DNA of 64,000 bases from Rhodococcus yananensis (GCF_020515525.1 NZ_JAIYEP010000006.1:1-64000); one strand, 5' to 3'. Counted from the first letter of the stretch, positions 6,503 through 17,066 are shown. Made by a program: numbers and translations. Notes: generated by a model from the letters alone, not told the origin.

Positions 6503-9481
6503 TCAGCCGACGACGTCGACCGTCGAACCGGCGCGACCGCGCAGGACGTGCAGGCGGCTCGGAATCCGCTGACGCATCTCGTCGACGTGACTGACCACAC
6601 CGACCACCCTCCCACCGGCGCGCAGGTCGTCGAGCACGCCCATCACCGAGTCGAGCGCATCGGCGTCGAGCGTGCCGAATCCTTCGTCGATGAACATCGT
6701 GTCGAGGACGATGCCGCCGGCCTCGGCCGCGACCACATCGGCCAATCCGAGCGCCAACGCGAGGGATGCCTGGAACGATTCGCCGCCCGACAGGGTCTTC
6801 GTCGATCGCACCGCACCGGTGTATTCGTCGTGGATGTCGAGCCCGAGCCCACCGCGACGACCGTGACTACCGGCGGCGTCGGTGTGCACGAACTCGTAGC
6901 GCCCGCCGGACATCCGACGCAACCGTGTCGACGCGGCCTCGGCGACCTCCTCGAGACGCGCCGCCAACACGTACGACCGCAGTGACATTCGTCGCGCATT
7001 CGCCCCGCCCCCCGCGACGACGTCGGCGAGCGCGGTGAGCTCGGCGTGCGCGTCCCGCAGCGGCACCAGTGTCGCGTGCGCATCCTCGAGACGTGCCGTG
7101 TACGTCGCGATGTCGTCGTGTCGACGATCCGCCTCCGACGCCACGGAGATCGCCCGCTGCAGCTGTTCACCTGTCTCCATGACGGCGGCGCGCGCCGCGT
7201 CCACGTCGACGAACTCATCACCGGTCAGTGCCGCGACAGCGGGTTCGGTCAGCGTGGCCGCCGCGACCGCTCGCCGACTTTCGGCCTCGCGCAACACACC
7301 GTCGATCTCGTCGAGCCGCGCCGCGGTCCGCACCGCGGCCCGTGCCTCGGAGACATCGGCGAAACCGTGCTCGCGTGCGGCGATCTCCGCCTCGTCGGCA
7401 CGTCGCCGCTCGAGGGCGAGGGCGTGTGCCGTGTCGATGCGCGCGTCGAGCCACGAGGTGGCCGCGTCCAGCAGCGTCGCCGTCCGCGCACGCTGCTCCG
7501 CCAACGACACACCGTCGCCGGCGGCCTCCGTGATCCGGCGACGGATCTCGGTGGCCTCCGCCTCCGCGACCGCGTCGTCGCGGTCGAGCGCCGCCAGTTC
7601 GGTGTCGATCGTCGCGGCACGGTTCTGCAGTGCGCCGTCGAGGTCGGTGAGGTCGGCGACGTGCCGGCGACGCCGTGGGAGGTCACCGGCCACGTCCGCT
7701 GCGGCCTCGTGTGCCGCGACCGCAAGGCGGTGGGTCTCTTCGAGGTCGGTCACCTCGCGCCCACCGCAACGCTGTTCGAGTGTCGCGACGACCGCGGCGA
7801 TCTCGGCTTCGGCCGCGCGCGCCACGGACAGCGCCTCGGCTGCGCGCTGTTCGACGGTCTGCGCGCGTTTCTCGTCGTCCTCGGTCGTGGCGTCGGGTGC
7901 CGGACGCGCGGGTTCGGGGTGGTCGCGGGACCCGCACACCTCGCACGGCCGTCCGTCCTCGAGGCGGCCCGCGAGTTCGGCGGCCATCCCCGCGAGACGT
8001 CGCTCACGGATCTCGAGGGTCGCCGTCCTCGCCGTGTTCGCAGCATCGTGCAGTTCGACGGCCTGCACGCGAACGCGTTCGAGTTCGTCTGTGCGGGATC
8101 GCAGTTCGACGCCGGCCTCGAGAGCGTCGGCGCTGCGTTCGCGGTCGGCGATCAGCCCGGGCAGTGCGGCCTCCGCCTTCTCCGCTTCCGAGACCGCCGC
8201 GGTGGCCGCGGCGAGCCGATCCGGCAGCGACGCACGATCGGCGACCACCCCCTCGCGTTCCGCCTCCAGTCGTGCCCGTTCGACATCGGTTCGCTTGCGG
8301 CGCTTCTCGATCGCGTCGAGCGTTCGTTCCTCGTCGAGCAGGGCGTCGAGCCGCGAGACCCGACCGGACCAGGCGTCGCACCGGGGCCTGATCGTGGCGC
8401 GGTCGCTCTCGGACGGGGGTCCCGAAACCTCGTCCAGGAGGGCGGAACCCTCGGTGTGGGCACCGAGAGCGGTTGCCGCGACATCGAGCCGACGACGGGC
8501 GGACTCGGCTGCAGCAGCAGCTGCGGCGGCGTCGCGGTCGTGAACGGCGACGACCTCCGCGCGGCGCGCTGCTTCACGCTCGGCGGCCAGGGCCGCACGA
8601 TCGACGGCGGTCGCATCGAGCTCGGCGTTCGTCGCGAGCGCCGCGGCTCTCCGGCCGATCCGTTCCTGCAACGCGGTGGCGGCCTCGAGTGCCGCGCGGG
8701 CGCGGGTGTCGTCGTCGCGGGCCCGGTCGAGCGCCGCGGCGGTGGCGTCACGGGTGTCGGCGGCGTCGGCGAGCAACCGGTGTGCCCACTGCACGGGTTC
8801 GGAGTCGGCGCCCGCCTCGATACCCGCGGACGCGGCGACCTTCGCGGCGAGGACGTCGACGGCGTGCTGTGCGTCGGCGAGTTCCTTGGCCCCGGTGCTG
8901 CGTCGCTCCTTGAACCATTGTTCGACGTCGCCGAAGCGAGTCGTGTCGAACAGCCGCTCGAGCAACCTGCCGCGTTCGTCGCTGGGCGCCCGCAGGAACT
9001 TCGCGAACTCGCCCTGCGGCAGCAGCACCACCTGGAAGAACTGGTCGGCGCTCATCCCGAGCAGCGCCTTGACGACGTCGCCGATGTCGGGGATGCGCGA
9101 CAGGTTCTCACCCGAGCCGTCCAGCCATTCGAGGGTCGCCTTCGCCTGCTGTCGGACGGTTCCGGTTCCGCGGAGTTTGGGCCGCTCGAATTCGGGGCTG
9201 CGTTCGATGCGCACGCGACGACCACCGATGGTCGCGTCGAGGCGCACCTTCGGGACCGCTCCCCGGGGGGCGTGGTCGGACAGCAACCGGCGACCGTCGG
9301 CGCGGGCACCCGGCACCGTCCCGTAGAGCGCGAACGCGACCGCATCGAGGATGGAGGTCTTGCCGGCGCCGGTCTGCCCGTGGAGGAGGAACAGGCCGTC
9401 GGTGCCGAGTTCGTCGAAGTCGATGCACACGGTGTCGGCGAACGGCCCGAACGCGGTGATCTCCAGCGAATGCAGCCTCAT
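6503..9481 (-). CDS. sbcC: Exonuclease SbcCD, ATPase subunit SbcC
   Basis: A 992-residue SMC-like protein. The N-terminal Walker A is GQTGAGKTS (35-43), with the LEITAFGPFADT opening typical of SbcC/Rad50. Two very long Ala/Arg/Glu-rich coiled-coil arms flank a zinc hook, CEVCGSRDHPEP, at mid-protein (CxxC joins two molecules through zinc). The C-terminus has the ABC signature LSGGESFQASLALALG and Walker B/D-loop LDTMFIDEGFGTLD. With SbcD it forms the Mre11-Rad50-like complex that cuts hairpins and blocked DNA ends. The ATG at 9481 overlaps the sbcD stop by 4 bp (ATGA), so the subunits are coupled. Confidence 0.96.
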   Translation of the reverse strand: MRLHSLEITAFGPFADTVCIDFDELGTDGLFLLHGQTGAGKTSILDAVAFALYGTVPGARADGRRLLSDHAPRGAVPKVRLDATIGGRRVRIERSPEFERPKLRGTGTVRQQAKATLEWLDGSGENLSRIPDIGDVVKALLGMSADQFFQVVLLPQGEFAKFLRAPSDERGRLLERLFDTTRFGDVEQWFKERRSTGAKELADAQHAVDVLAAKVAASAGIEAGADSEPVQWAHRLLADAADTRDATAAALDRARDDDTRARAALEAATALQERIGRRAAALATNAELDATAVDRAALAAEREAARRAEVVAVHDRDAAAAAAAAESARRRLDVAATALGAHTEGSALLDEVSGPPSESDRATIRPRCDAWSGRVSRLDALLDEERTLDAIEKRRKRTDVERARLEAEREGVVADRASLPDRLAAATAAVSEAEKAEAALPGLIADRERSADALEAGVELRSRTDELERVRVQAVELHDAANTARTATLEIRERRLAGMAAELAGRLEDGRPCEVCGSRDHPEPARPAPDATTEDDEKRAQTVEQRAAEALSVARAAEAEIAAVVATLEQRCGGREVTDLEETHRLAVAAHEAAADVAGDLPRRRRHVADLTDLDGALQNRAATIDTELAALDRDDAVAEAEATEIRRRITEAAGDGVSLAEQRARTATLLDAATSWLDARIDTAHALALERRRADEAEIAAREHGFADVSEARAAVRTAARLDEIDGVLREAESRRAVAAATLTEPAVAALTGDEFVDVDAARAAVMETGEQLQRAISVASEADRRHDDIATYTARLEDAHATLVPLRDAHAELTALADVVAGGGANARRMSLRSYVLAARLEEVAEAASTRLRRMSGGRYEFVHTDAAGSHGRRGGLGLDIHDEYTGAVRSTKTLSGGESFQASLALALGLADVVAAEAGGIVLDTMFIDEGFGTLDADALDSVMGVLDDLRAGGRVVGVVSHVDEMRQRIPSRLHVLRGRAGSTVDVVG

Positions 9482-10662
9482 GCCGACACCTCGGCGCGGT
9501 CGTCGCCGGGGGTGGCCTGTTCGTCCCCGACACCTCGACGGCGGTCGGCGTCGCGCAGGGCCTGCTCCATCCATCGGACTTCGCGTTCGCTCGGTTCGGA
9601 CCGCACGTCGGAGACGAACGTCGACGCGACCTCGAGGTCGGTGCGTCCGCGCACCTTCTCGCGGTAGCTGCCTTCGGACGCGGTGTCGGGGCGTTCCCAC
9701 TGCACGTGCACGGCGTGCGGGAACCGGGCCTGCAGCCGACGCATCGCATCGACGGGGCGGGCGCGGTCGGTGAGGACGGCCGCGACGTAGTGGTCCTCGG
9801 CGGGGCCGTACCCGGGGTCGGCGAGCAGATCGTCGAGGGTGCCCGTCAGTTGCGAGAGCTCACGCACCGTGGGCAGGTCGACGCGTTCGACGCGGTGGAG
9901 GCCGTCGCCGTCGAGGTCGACGAGCCACACGGCCTTGCGGTGGTGGCGTTCCCCGAACGAGTACGGCAGCAACGACCCCGAGTACCGGACGTGCTCGGTG
10001 ACGGTCTGGGGTGAATGCAGGTGGCCGAGCGCGACGTAGTCGGCACCGTCGAAGGTGCCGGCCGCGACCGTCTCGACGCCACCGACCGAGATGGACCGTT
10101 CGGACTCGGACGGTTCCCCGTCGACGACGAAGGCGTGCGCGAGGACCACGTGCCGGCCGCCGCGGCTCGCGGCGTCGGCACGCACCCGGGCCATCGCGGC
10201 GTCGAGGACGTCCTGGTGCGATCGTGCATCGGGGATCCCCAACTCGGCCCGCGTGATCTCGGGTTCGAGGTATGGGATGCCGTAGAACGCGACGGGCCCG
10301 TGGTCGTCGTCGAGGACGACCGGACGATCGATTCCGGAGAGCCGGGTGATCAGGTGCAGGCCGCCGTGCGCCGCGAACGACGCCGCGGCACCGAGCCGCA
10401 CCGGCGAATCGTGGTTGCCGGAGGTGGCGACGATGGCCGCACCGGCCGACCGGATGGCCTCGAACCCGTCGTTGCACACGGTGACGGCGTCGGCGCCGGG
10501 GATCGACCGGTCGTACACGTCGCCCGCCACGACGACGACGTCGACGGCGCGTTCGGTGACGATCCGTGCGATCGCGGCGAGCGCCGCCGACTGGTCGGCG
10601 AGCAGGTCGACACCGTGGAAGGTGCGCCCGATGTGCCAGTCGGACGTGTGCAGGATCCGCAT
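9478..10662 (-). CDS. sbcD: Exonuclease SbcCD, nuclease subunit SbcD
   Basis: The 394-residue protein is an Mre11-type metallophosphoesterase. It starts MRILHTSDWHIGR (Asp8, His10), then GDVYDR, SGNHDS, VLAHAF and GHLHSPQ, the five metal and catalytic motifs in order. The C-terminal domain caps the site. SbcD provides the Mn-dependent 3'-5' exonuclease and endonuclease of SbcCD. The start ATG 10662 places motif I exactly at the N-terminus; reading on upstream gives Arg/Gly-rich sequence with no homology. First gene of the sbcD-sbcC operon, divergent from rmuC. Confidence 0.96.
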   Translation of the reverse strand: MRILHTSDWHIGRTFHGVDLLADQSAALAAIARIVTERAVDVVVVAGDVYDRSIPGADAVTVCNDGFEAIRSAGAAIVATSGNHDSPVRLGAAASFAAHGGLHLITRLSGIDRPVVLDDDHGPVAFYGIPYLEPEITRAELGIPDARSHQDVLDAAMARVRADAASRGGRHVVLAHAFVVDGEPSESERSISVGGVETVAAGTFDGADYVALGHLHSPQTVTEHVRYSGSLLPYSFGERHHRKAVWLVDLDGDGLHRVERVDLPTVRELSQLTGTLDDLLADPGYGPAEDHYVAAVLTDRARPVDAMRRLQARFPHAVHVQWERPDTASEGSYREKVRGRTDLEVASTFVSDVRSEPSEREVRWMEQALRDADRRRGVGDEQATPGDDRAEVSA

Positions 10663-10755
10663 GACCTCCGACCGTAGAGGACCGGACCGACACGTCCGCC
10701 GCACGGGTGAGCGACGTCCCCGCTCGTGTCGGTGCGGTGCGGCATCATGCGCTGC

Positions 10756-11919
10756 ATGTCGGTTCTCACGGCCACGGGTCTGCTGGTTGCGCTCGCCCTC
10801 GGAGTGGTGCTCGGCTGGTTGTTGCACTCCTCCCGCAGCGGCGACCGCGCCGCGCGCGCCGAAGCGAAGCTGGCGGCGCTCGAGGCGAACGAGGCGCAGT
10901 TGCGTCAGTCGCTGAGCGCCGTGAGCGAGGACGCCGCGCGCCGACAGTCGGGGGCGATCGGCGATCAGGTGTCGCGGCTCGTCGGGCCGCTGCACGAGGC
11001 GGTGGGCGCGCTGGCCCGCCAGGTCGATCAGGTCGAACGCAGCCGGGTGCACGCGTATGCGGGTCTGACGGAGCAGGTCGAGGGCATGCACCGCGCGTCG
11101 CAGCTGTTGTCGACGCAGACGCAGCAGCTCGTCACCGCGCTGCGCGCCCCGCAGGTGCGGGGGCGGTGGGGGGAGATCCAGCTCGAGCGGGTCGTCGAAC
11201 TCGCCGGGATGGTCCGGCACTGCGACTTCGACACGCAGGTCGTCGCGGACGGTGTGCGGCCCGATCTTCTGGTGTACCTGGCCGGCGGGAAGCAGATCGT
11301 CGTCGACGCGAAGGTGCCGTTCGCGGCCTACCTGGACGCGGCGCAGACAGAGGATCCGGCGGCCCGCGACCGGCATCTGACCCGGCACGCCCGTCAGCTG
11401 CGCACGCACGTCGACCAGTTGTCGGCGAAGGCGTACTGGGAGTCGTTCGATCCCACCCCCGAGTTCGTGGTGTTGTTCGTGCCGGGCGACCCGTTCCTCG
11501 ACGCGGCGCTGGGAGCGGACCCGGATCTGCTCGAATACGCCTTCACGCGGAACGTGATCCTGGCCACGCCGACGACGCTGGTGGCGTTGCTCCGCACCAT
11601 CGCGCACACCTGGCGGCAGGAGGCGTTGTCGCAGGACGCTGCGACGATCCACCGGTTGGGGCGCGAACTGTACCGGCGCCTCGGCACGGTCGGAACCCAT
11701 CTCGACCGGCTGGGCAGTCAACTCGGCAAGGCCGTGGACTCGTTCAATCTCACGGTGTCCTCGATGGACACCCGGGTCGGTGTGACCGCCCGAAAGCTCC
11801 ACGACCTGGAGATCTTCGACGGCGACGTGCCCGAGGTCCGGAGCGTCGATGCGTGGCCGCGGCGCAGCACACTTGCAGAAACCACCCGATCCACCGGTCC
11901 TGTCGACGAAGTCGGATGA
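10756..11919 (+). CDS. rmuC: RmuC-family DNA recombination protein
   Basis: About 387 residues. A single N-terminal membrane helix (LLVALALGVVLGWLL, near residues 9-23) is followed by a coiled coil rich in Ala, Arg and Glu. The RmuC nuclease-like core then carries LRAPQVRGRWGEIQLERVVELAGM, VVDAKVPFAAYLDA and FVVLFVPGDPFLDAAL. RmuC limits inversions at short inverted repeats and has a PD-(D/E)xK-like fold. It lies head to head with sbcD, another enzyme dealing with palindromic DNA. Start choice: ATG 10756 begins just before the membrane helix; ATG 10747 and GTG 10726 are also in frame and no strong ribosome site separates them. Confidence 0.9.
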   Translation: MSVLTATGLLVALALGVVLGWLLHSSRSGDRAARAEAKLAALEANEAQLRQSLSAVSEDAARRQSGAIGDQVSRLVGPLHEAVGALARQVDQVERSRVHAYAGLTEQVEGMHRASQLLSTQTQQLVTALRAPQVRGRWGEIQLERVVELAGMVRHCDFDTQVVADGVRPDLLVYLAGGKQIVVDAKVPFAAYLDAAQTEDPAARDRHLTRHARQLRTHVDQLSAKAYWESFDPTPEFVVLFVPGDPFLDAALGADPDLLEYAFTRNVILATPTTLVALLRTIAHTWRQEALSQDAATIHRLGRELYRRLGTVGTHLDRLGSQLGKAVDSFNLTVSSMDTRVGVTARKLHDLEIFDGDVPEVRSVDAWPRRSTLAETTRSTGPVDEVG

Positions 11920-11943
11920 TGTCGTCGGGTTACTGTTTACCTT

Positions 11944-12840
11944 GTGTCTGCATCCCAACGCGCCCGCTCGGCAGTGCCGCTGGACATGCGGTCGTCGGCG
12001 CCGTCGCTGCCCGGTGTGCCCTGGTGGGGTGCGCTGATCGTCGCCATCGTGGTGACCGGCATCGGCGTCCTGATCGACGGCATGAGCGGCGACCAACTGT
12101 CGTCGACGTTCACGCTGTTCTACGTGCTCGGTTGCGTCGCCGCCGTGGTGGCCGTGCGCTACCGGGCACTGTTCACGGCGATGGCGCAGCCGCCGCTGTT
12201 GCTGCTGCTGATGGTGCCGCTCGGGCAGGAACTGGTGGCCTCCGGTAGCACCGCGGGGCTCAAGGATCTGGCGCTCAACGTCGTCTATCCGCTGGTGAAC
12301 CGGTTCCCGGCGATGCTCCTGGCCACCGTCCTCGCCTTGACGATCGGCGGGGCACGGATCTTCCTGACACACCGGAACACGGGTGTCCGGGCGCGCCGTC
12401 CCGCGCGGTCGGGGCGCACACCGGCACCGGCGCGCGGGGCGTCGAGGAAGACCGCCGGTGCAGGCGGCCGGAAGGCTGCGGACGCCGTGGGCCGGGGCGC
12501 CGAGGCGCCGGTACGCACCGCACCGCCGCGGGCCGCGCAGTCACCGGCCGCCGACCGTGGCCGGCGAGGCACCCCCCGCGGCGACCTCCCCCGCGCTGAG
12601 GCCGCCCCCGTGCGTTCGGGAGCGCCGCGGCGGGCACCGGCACGCGCCACTCGCGAAACCCCGGTGGAAGCGAAGACACGCGTGACGACGAAGGCGTCCG
12701 TCCGCGATGTCGTCGACACCCGGGGTGCGCCGGCGGTGCGCAGATCCGCACCGCCGGGGGCGGCCGGGGTCGATCCGGCGCGGCAGGCGCAACCGTATCC
12801 GCCGCGGCAGGTCCGCTACCGCGACCGCGTCGACGACTGA
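11944..12840 (+). CDS. DUF6542 membrane protein with disordered C-terminal tail
   Basis: A 298-residue protein starting at GTG. The first 140 residues contain four hydrophobic helices (ALIVAIVVTGIGVLI, LFYVLGCVAAVVAV, PPLLLLLMVPLG, AMLLATVLALTIGG), matching the actinobacterial DUF6542 domain. The remaining 150 residues are Arg/Ala/Pro/Gly-rich, strongly basic and without predicted fold. The M. tuberculosis relative (Rv1111c, as I recall) also lies beside ispH. No function is known. Convergent with ispH, 67 bp away. Confidence 0.75.
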   Translation: MSASQRARSAVPLDMRSSAPSLPGVPWWGALIVAIVVTGIGVLIDGMSGDQLSSTFTLFYVLGCVAAVVAVRYRALFTAMAQPPLLLLLMVPLGQELVASGSTAGLKDLALNVVYPLVNRFPAMLLATVLALTIGGARIFLTHRNTGVRARRPARSGRTPAPARGASRKTAGAGGRKAADAVGRGAEAPVRTAPPRAAQSPAADRGRRGTPRGDLPRAEAAPVRSGAPRRAPARATRETPVEAKTRVTTKASVRDVVDTRGAPAVRRSAPPGAAGVDPARQAQPYPPRQVRYRDRVDD

Positions 12841-12907
12841 GCATCCGGCTCCGAGCCGACGCGGGCAGCCGACGCTGACGGGTGCCGCGCGGACGGGTGC
12901 GGTGGGG

Positions 12908-13909
12908 TCAGGCCCGGCGGGCGTCCCTCAACTCCCGGGGCAACGCGAACACGAGTGTCTCGTTGGCCGTGGTCACCGACTGCACATCGTCGAATCCGTG
13001 GCCCTCGAGCAGTTCGATCACACCGCGCACCAGGATCTCGGGGACCGACGCTCCCGACGTGATTCCGACGGTCCGTACCCCCTCGAGCCACGCGGGATCG
13101 ACCTCCGCGGCGTAATCGACCAGGTGCGCGGCCCTCGCGCCGGCGCCCAGTGCGACCTCGACGAGCCGCACCGAGTTCGACGAGTTCCGGGATCCGACGA
13201 CGATCACCAGATCGCATTCGGGGGCCATCGCCTTGACCGCGACCTGACGGTTCTGGGTGGCGTAGCAGATGTCGTCGCTCGGCGGATCCTGCATCAGCGG
13301 GAACCGTTCACGCAGACGCTGCACCGTCGCCATCGTCTCGTCGACGCTCAGCGTCGTCTGCGACAGCCAGATGACCTTCGCCGGGTCGCGCACCTCGACG
13401 TTGTCGACCGCGTCGGGGCCGTCGACGAGCTGCACGTGGTCGGGTGCCTCTCCCGCGGTGCCCTCGACCTCCTCGTGGCCTTCGTGGCCGATCAGCAGAA
13501 TGTCGTAGTCGTCGCGCGCGAACCGCTTCGCTTCCTGGTGCACCTTCGTCACCAGCGGGCACGTCGCGTCGATGGTGTGCAGGTTCCGGGCGGCCGCGGC
13601 CTCGTGCACCGCCGGGGACACACCGTGCGCGGAGAACACGAGCACGGCGCCCTCGGGCACCTCGTCGGTTTCGTCGACGAACACGACACCGCGGTCGGCG
13701 AGGGTCCGCACGACATGCCGGTTGTGCACGATCTCCTTGCGAACGTAGATTGGTGCGCCGTGCTTCTCGAGGGATTTCTCGACGGTTTCGACCGCCCGAT
13801 CCACGCCGGCGCAGTAACCGCGGGGTTCGGCGAGCAGCACCCGCTTCCCACGACCGGAGACGGCGGGTGACCGGGTGATACCGACTTCGAGTGGAACAGG
13901 CGCAGACAT
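12908..13909 (-). CDS. ispH: 4-hydroxy-3-methylbut-2-enyl diphosphate reductase IspH
   Basis: The 333-residue protein catalyses the last step of the MEP pathway, reducing HMBPP to IPP and DMAPP. The three cysteines of the 4Fe-4S cluster are visible in [22 protein letters not shown] and [18 protein letters not shown] and [12 protein letters not shown], which contact the diphosphate, are also present. The N-terminus is about 25 residues longer than the first conserved strand ([12 protein letters not shown]), normal for actinobacteria. Divergent from the lipid-droplet-type gene at 14002. Confidence 0.97.
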   Translation of the reverse strand: MSAPVPLEVGITRSPAVSGRGKRVLLAEPRGYCAGVDRAVETVEKSLEKHGAPIYVRKEIVHNRHVVRTLADRGVVFVDETDEVPEGAVLVFSAHGVSPAVHEAAAARNLHTIDATCPLVTKVHQEAKRFARDDYDILLIGHEGHEEVEGTAGEAPDHVQLVDGPDAVDNVEVRDPAKVIWLSQTTLSVDETMATVQRLRERFPLMQDPPSDDICYATQNRQVAVKAMAPECDLVIVVGSRNSSNSVRLVEVALGAGARAAHLVDYAAEVDPAWLEGVRTVGITSGASVPEILVRGVIELLEGHGFDDVQSVTTANETLVFALPRELRDARRA

Positions 13910-14001
13910 ACCACCAGACTACGGGCCGCAGAGTACGGGCCGCGAACACCGTGTGGCGTTCCCGGTCACCATCGACCCCGATCGTGAGGCAGGCTGAGGA
14001 C

Positions 14002-14811
14002 ATGATCCGTCCCCCGTTCATGGCGCGTGTGGCCGCAGGTGTGGCCGTCACCGCGTACGAAGAGACACTCAAACTCCCGAGCACGGCCGTCGCGTTGCCC
14101 ATGACGACGGTCAGTCAGGTCCTGCAGACCACCATGCGGATGCAGCAGGTGCTCACCGAACTGGCCATCAAGGGCGACGGATTGTTCGAGTTGCTCGGAG
14201 CGGGCCCCGACGAACAGCCCGCGTGGGCGGTGTTCGACGACGATGCACCCGCCTCTACCAGCGCAACCACCGCGACCGACTCGGATGGTCCGGCCCCGGC
14301 GCGGGCGCCGACTGCGCCCGCGGATCCCGCTCCGGCGGAGACCGCGGCGACCGGCCGGTTCGCGCTCTACTCGACACCGCCGCCCGCCTCCCGCGACACC
14401 GCCGGCGCCCCGTCACCGTCACCGGCCGACGACGCACCGGCAGCATCGGTGAAGGCGGCACCGGCGACGAAGGCCCCCGCGAAGAAGGCGCCGGGGAAGA
14501 AGGCGCCGGCCACGAAGAAAACGTCGCCCGCGAAGAAAACGTCGTCCGCGCGGAAGACCGCACCCACCGCGAAGACCCCGACGAAGCCGGGTGTGACGAA
14601 GACCTCACCGGTGGCGGGCGCCGCCTCCACCGCCGAGATCGTCGAGTACCTCGACTACGACTCACTGACGCTCGCGCAGCTGCGCGCCCGGCTGCGCACC
14701 CTGTCCGTCGACGACCTCACCGTGCTGCTCGACCACGAGAACGCGCACGCCGCCCGCGCACCGTTCGTCACGATGCTGTCGAACCGGATCGCCACCGCCG
14801 GCCGCAAGTGA
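14002..14811 (+). CDS. Lipid-droplet-associated-type protein with Lys/Ala-rich tail
   Basis: A 269-residue protein. Residues 1-75 ([16 protein letters not shown] ... [13 protein letters not shown]) are amphipathic/hydrophobic and match the family that actinobacterial annotation calls lipid droplet-associated protein, found beside xseA in rhodococci and mycobacteria. The middle is disordered and rich in Ala, Pro and Thr. A histone-H1-like run of AKK/KKT repeats (about 155-205) suggests nucleic-acid binding. A helical 50-residue domain ([19 protein letters not shown]) ends the protein. The stop overlaps the xseA start (GTGA), tying it to exonuclease VII. Whether it acts on lipid bodies or DNA here is inference. 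Confidence 0.75.
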   Translation: MIRPPFMARVAAGVAVTAYEETLKLPSTAVALPMTTVSQVLQTTMRMQQVLTELAIKGDGLFELLGAGPDEQPAWAVFDDDAPASTSATTATDSDGPAPARAPTAPADPAPAETAATGRFALYSTPPPASRDTAGAPSPSPADDAPAASVKAAPATKAPAKKAPGKKAPATKKTSPAKKTSSARKTAPTAKTPTKPGVTKTSPVAGAASTAEIVEYLDYDSLTLAQLRARLRTLSVDDLTVLLDHENAHAARAPFVTMLSNRIATAGRK

Positions 14812-16055
14812 CCACCGGGCAGGGCGCCGGTCGCACGAACTCGGCGGAGAATCCGTGGCCGGTGCGGACGGTCGCGCAGAAGGTCGCCGGCTGGATCGAC
14901 CGGCTCGGCACCATCTGGGTGGAGGGGCAGATCACGCAGATCAACGCCCGCCCCGGAACCCGCACCGCGTTCCTGACGCTGCGTGACGCGTCCGTCGACA
15001 TGTCGCTGCAGGTCACGTGCTCACCCCAGTTGCTGCACTCGGCTCCGATGCCGCTGACCGAGGGCAGCCGCGTCGTGGTGTTCGGCAAACTCACGTTCTG
15101 GCCCGGTCGCGGCAGCCTGTCGCTGCGGGTCACCGAGATCCGCGCGGTCGGGATCGGCGAACTCCTCGCCCGCATCGAACGCCTGCGCGCCCTGCTCGCC
15201 GCCGAAGGTCTGTTCGATCCACGACTCAAACGGCCGCTGCCGTTCCTGCCGCAACGCATCGGCCTGATCACGGGTCGGGCGAGCGCCGCGGAACGGGACG
15301 TCGTGTCCGTGGCCCAGCGGCGATGGCCGGCCGTGCGCTTCGCCATCCGCAACACCCCGGTGCAGGGCCCCACCGCGGTCCCGCAGATCCTCGACGCGCT
15401 CGAAGCCCTCGACGCCGACCCCGACGTCGACGTGATCATCATCGCGCGAGGCGGAGGAAGCGTCGAGGATCTGCTGCCGTTCTCCGACGAAGCGTTGTGC
15501 CGCGCCATCGTCGCATGCACCACGCCGGTGGTCAGCGCGATCGGTCACGAACCCGACAGCCCCCTGTCCGATCACGTCGCCGACCATCGCGCCGCCACCC
15601 CCACCGACGCCGCGAAACACGTGGTTCCCGACGCGGTGGCGGAACTGCAACTCGTCGGCGACCTGCGGACCCGTTCGGCCGCCGCGCTGCGCAACTGGGT
15701 GCGGCGAGAAGAGCACGTGGTGGCGGGGCTGCGCGACCGTCCGGTGCTGGCCGACCCGCTGCGCGGGATCGACACCCGCGCCGAGGAGATCGACCGGCTC
15801 CGGCACACCGCACGTCGCGACATCGTCCGCGTCGTGGACCGCGAGGCGACGACCGTCGAGCACCTGCGGGCTCGGCTGGCGACGCTGGGACCGGCCGCCA
15901 CCCTCGCGCGCGGGTACGCGGTGGTGCAGCGGGTGATACCGGACGGTGAACCGGAAGTCGTGTGGTCCGTCGACGAGATGCCACCCGGAACCCAGCTACG
16001 GGTGCGGGTCGGTGACGGCGCGATCAGGGCCGCGGTGATGGGACGAGAGAAGTAG
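14808..16055 (+). CDS. xseA: Exodeoxyribonuclease VII large subunit XseA
   Basis: The 415-residue protein begins with an OB-fold domain ([18 protein letters not shown]) that binds single-stranded DNA. The catalytic domain follows, with [15 protein letters not shown], the central [21 protein letters not shown] motif and [25 protein letters not shown]-terminal helical region binds the small subunits. Exonuclease VII degrades single-stranded DNA from both ends to short oligonucleotides in mismatch repair and lesion removal. GTG 14808 overlaps the previous stop by 4 bp. xseB follows 11 bp downstream. Confidence 0.97.
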   Translation: MTTGQGAGRTNSAENPWPVRTVAQKVAGWIDRLGTIWVEGQITQINARPGTRTAFLTLRDASVDMSLQVTCSPQLLHSAPMPLTEGSRVVVFGKLTFWPGRGSLSLRVTEIRAVGIGELLARIERLRALLAAEGLFDPRLKRPLPFLPQRIGLITGRASAAERDVVSVAQRRWPAVRFAIRNTPVQGPTAVPQILDALEALDADPDVDVIIIARGGGSVEDLLPFSDEALCRAIVACTTPVVSAIGHEPDSPLSDHVADHRAATPTDAAKHVVPDAVAELQLVGDLRTRSAAALRNWVRREEHVVAGLRDRPVLADPLRGIDTRAEEIDRLRHTARRDIVRVVDREATTVEHLRARLATLGPAATLARGYAVVQRVIPDGEPEVVWSVDEMPPGTQLRVRVGDGAIRAAVMGREK

Positions 16056-16066
16056 AGGATCGACAG

Positions 16067-16297
16067 GTGAGCGACACGAACGCCGATGTGGCCGAGTTCG
16101 GCTACGAACGGGCACGGGACGAACTGGTCAACGTGGTCAAGATGCTCGAACAGGGTGGTCTCGATCTCGACGATTCCCTCGCACTGTGGGAACGGGGCGA
16201 GGCCCTCGCGAAACGCTGCGAGGAACACCTCGCCGGGGCACGCGAACGCGTCGAGAACGCGCTCGCCGCCGGTGAGGACGAGTTCGACGACGCCTGA
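16067..16297 (+). CDS. xseB: Exodeoxyribonuclease VII small subunit XseB
   Basis: A 76-residue helical protein, [20 protein letters not shown] followed by [24 protein letters not shown], the exact pattern of XseB. Several copies wrap the XseA helix and are required for activity. It starts at GTG 16067 after AGAGGAT-type sequence in the 11-bp gap behind xseA. Final gene of the lipid-droplet-type/xseA/xseB operon, convergent with the DUF4245 gene. Confidence 0.96.
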   Translation: MSDTNADVAEFGYERARDELVNVVKMLEQGGLDLDDSLALWERGEALAKRCEEHLAGARERVENALAAGEDEFDDA

Positions 16298-16316
16298 CGA
16301 CCGTGACAGCCCGAGA

Positions 16317-16886
16317 CTAGGGGGTGAGGGGTTCGGCCGATCCGACGGCCGTCGCGATGGTCGCGAACTCCTCGTCGGTACCCGAACCGCCGATCAGGAT
16401 GCGCACGTCACCGAAGTCCGACACCCAGAGCGCCTCGACACCCTCACCGCCGTAAACGGTCCAGTCGCGGTCGCCGATCTGCTGGGCACCGGTCACGTAG
16501 CGTGGTCCCCCGGCGACGAACCGGACGAGTTCGTCCTCCCCCGCATCCGATTGGGTGAACCGCACGTAGCGGCCGCCCTCGGTGATGTAACCGACGGTGC
16601 TCGAGTCACCGCCGTGGTCGCCGGTGATGATGCTGCGGCTACCCGAATTCGAATGCCACGCCTCCGGCACCTCGGGTTGCCGGATCGGGAATCCGAGTTC
16701 CTTCGCGTCGTACCGCAGGCCCGCATCGACGTCGAACGTCGGTGCCGGTCCCGCGGACGGGCCCCCCGGGTTGAACGAGCACTGGCTCGCCACCGCGGCG
16801 ATCAGCAGCATCGCGACCACCAACGGGATCAGCGACCACGACATGTCGCGGAGATCGGTGAGAATGCGGGGTTTCTTCGAAGCCAC
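16317..16886 (-). CDS. DUF4245 membrane-anchored protein
   Basis: 189 residues with one N-terminal membrane helix (SLIPLVVAMLLIAAVAS, about 18-34) and an extracytoplasmic domain containing AGLRYDAKELGFPIRQP and YGGEGVEALWVSDFGDVRILIGG. This matches DUF4245, which in mycobacteria lies next to glpX. No enzyme motif is visible. Divergent from glpX, with 180 bp between starts. Confidence 0.85.
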   Translation of the reverse strand: MASKKPRILTDLRDMSWSLIPLVVAMLLIAAVASQCSFNPGGPSAGPAPTFDVDAGLRYDAKELGFPIRQPEVPEAWHSNSGSRSIITGDHGGDSSTVGYITEGGRYVRFTQSDAGEDELVRFVAGGPRYVTGAQQIGDRDWTVYGGEGVEALWVSDFGDVRILIGGSGTDEEFATIATAVGSAEPLTP

Positions 16887-17066
16887 CCGTCCAGTCTGAC
16901 AGCCGCCCGCAGACCGCGGTGACGCCGCCCTGGGTCCGAGAGGTCATCACCGTGCACATGGTGAGACAATGACCACGCAAGACACCCATCAGCACGGCCG
17001 CCGATCGGCCGCCGCGCCCGTCGGTGCCATCCCGCACCGACCGACTGCACCAGGAGGCAGTAGCCC

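Noticed and set aside
7046-9667. An 873-codon open frame on the plus strand opposite sbcC
   Set aside because: Its translation is Arg/Gly/Val-rich without motifs and mirrors the codon bias of sbcC, which has full Walker, zinc-hook and signature motifs. It is an antisense shadow of G+C-rich coding DNA.
10663-12372. Extension of the sbcD frame upstream to position 12372
   Set aside because: The extension is antisense to rmuC and the DUF6542 gene. SbcD motif I sits right behind ATG 10662.
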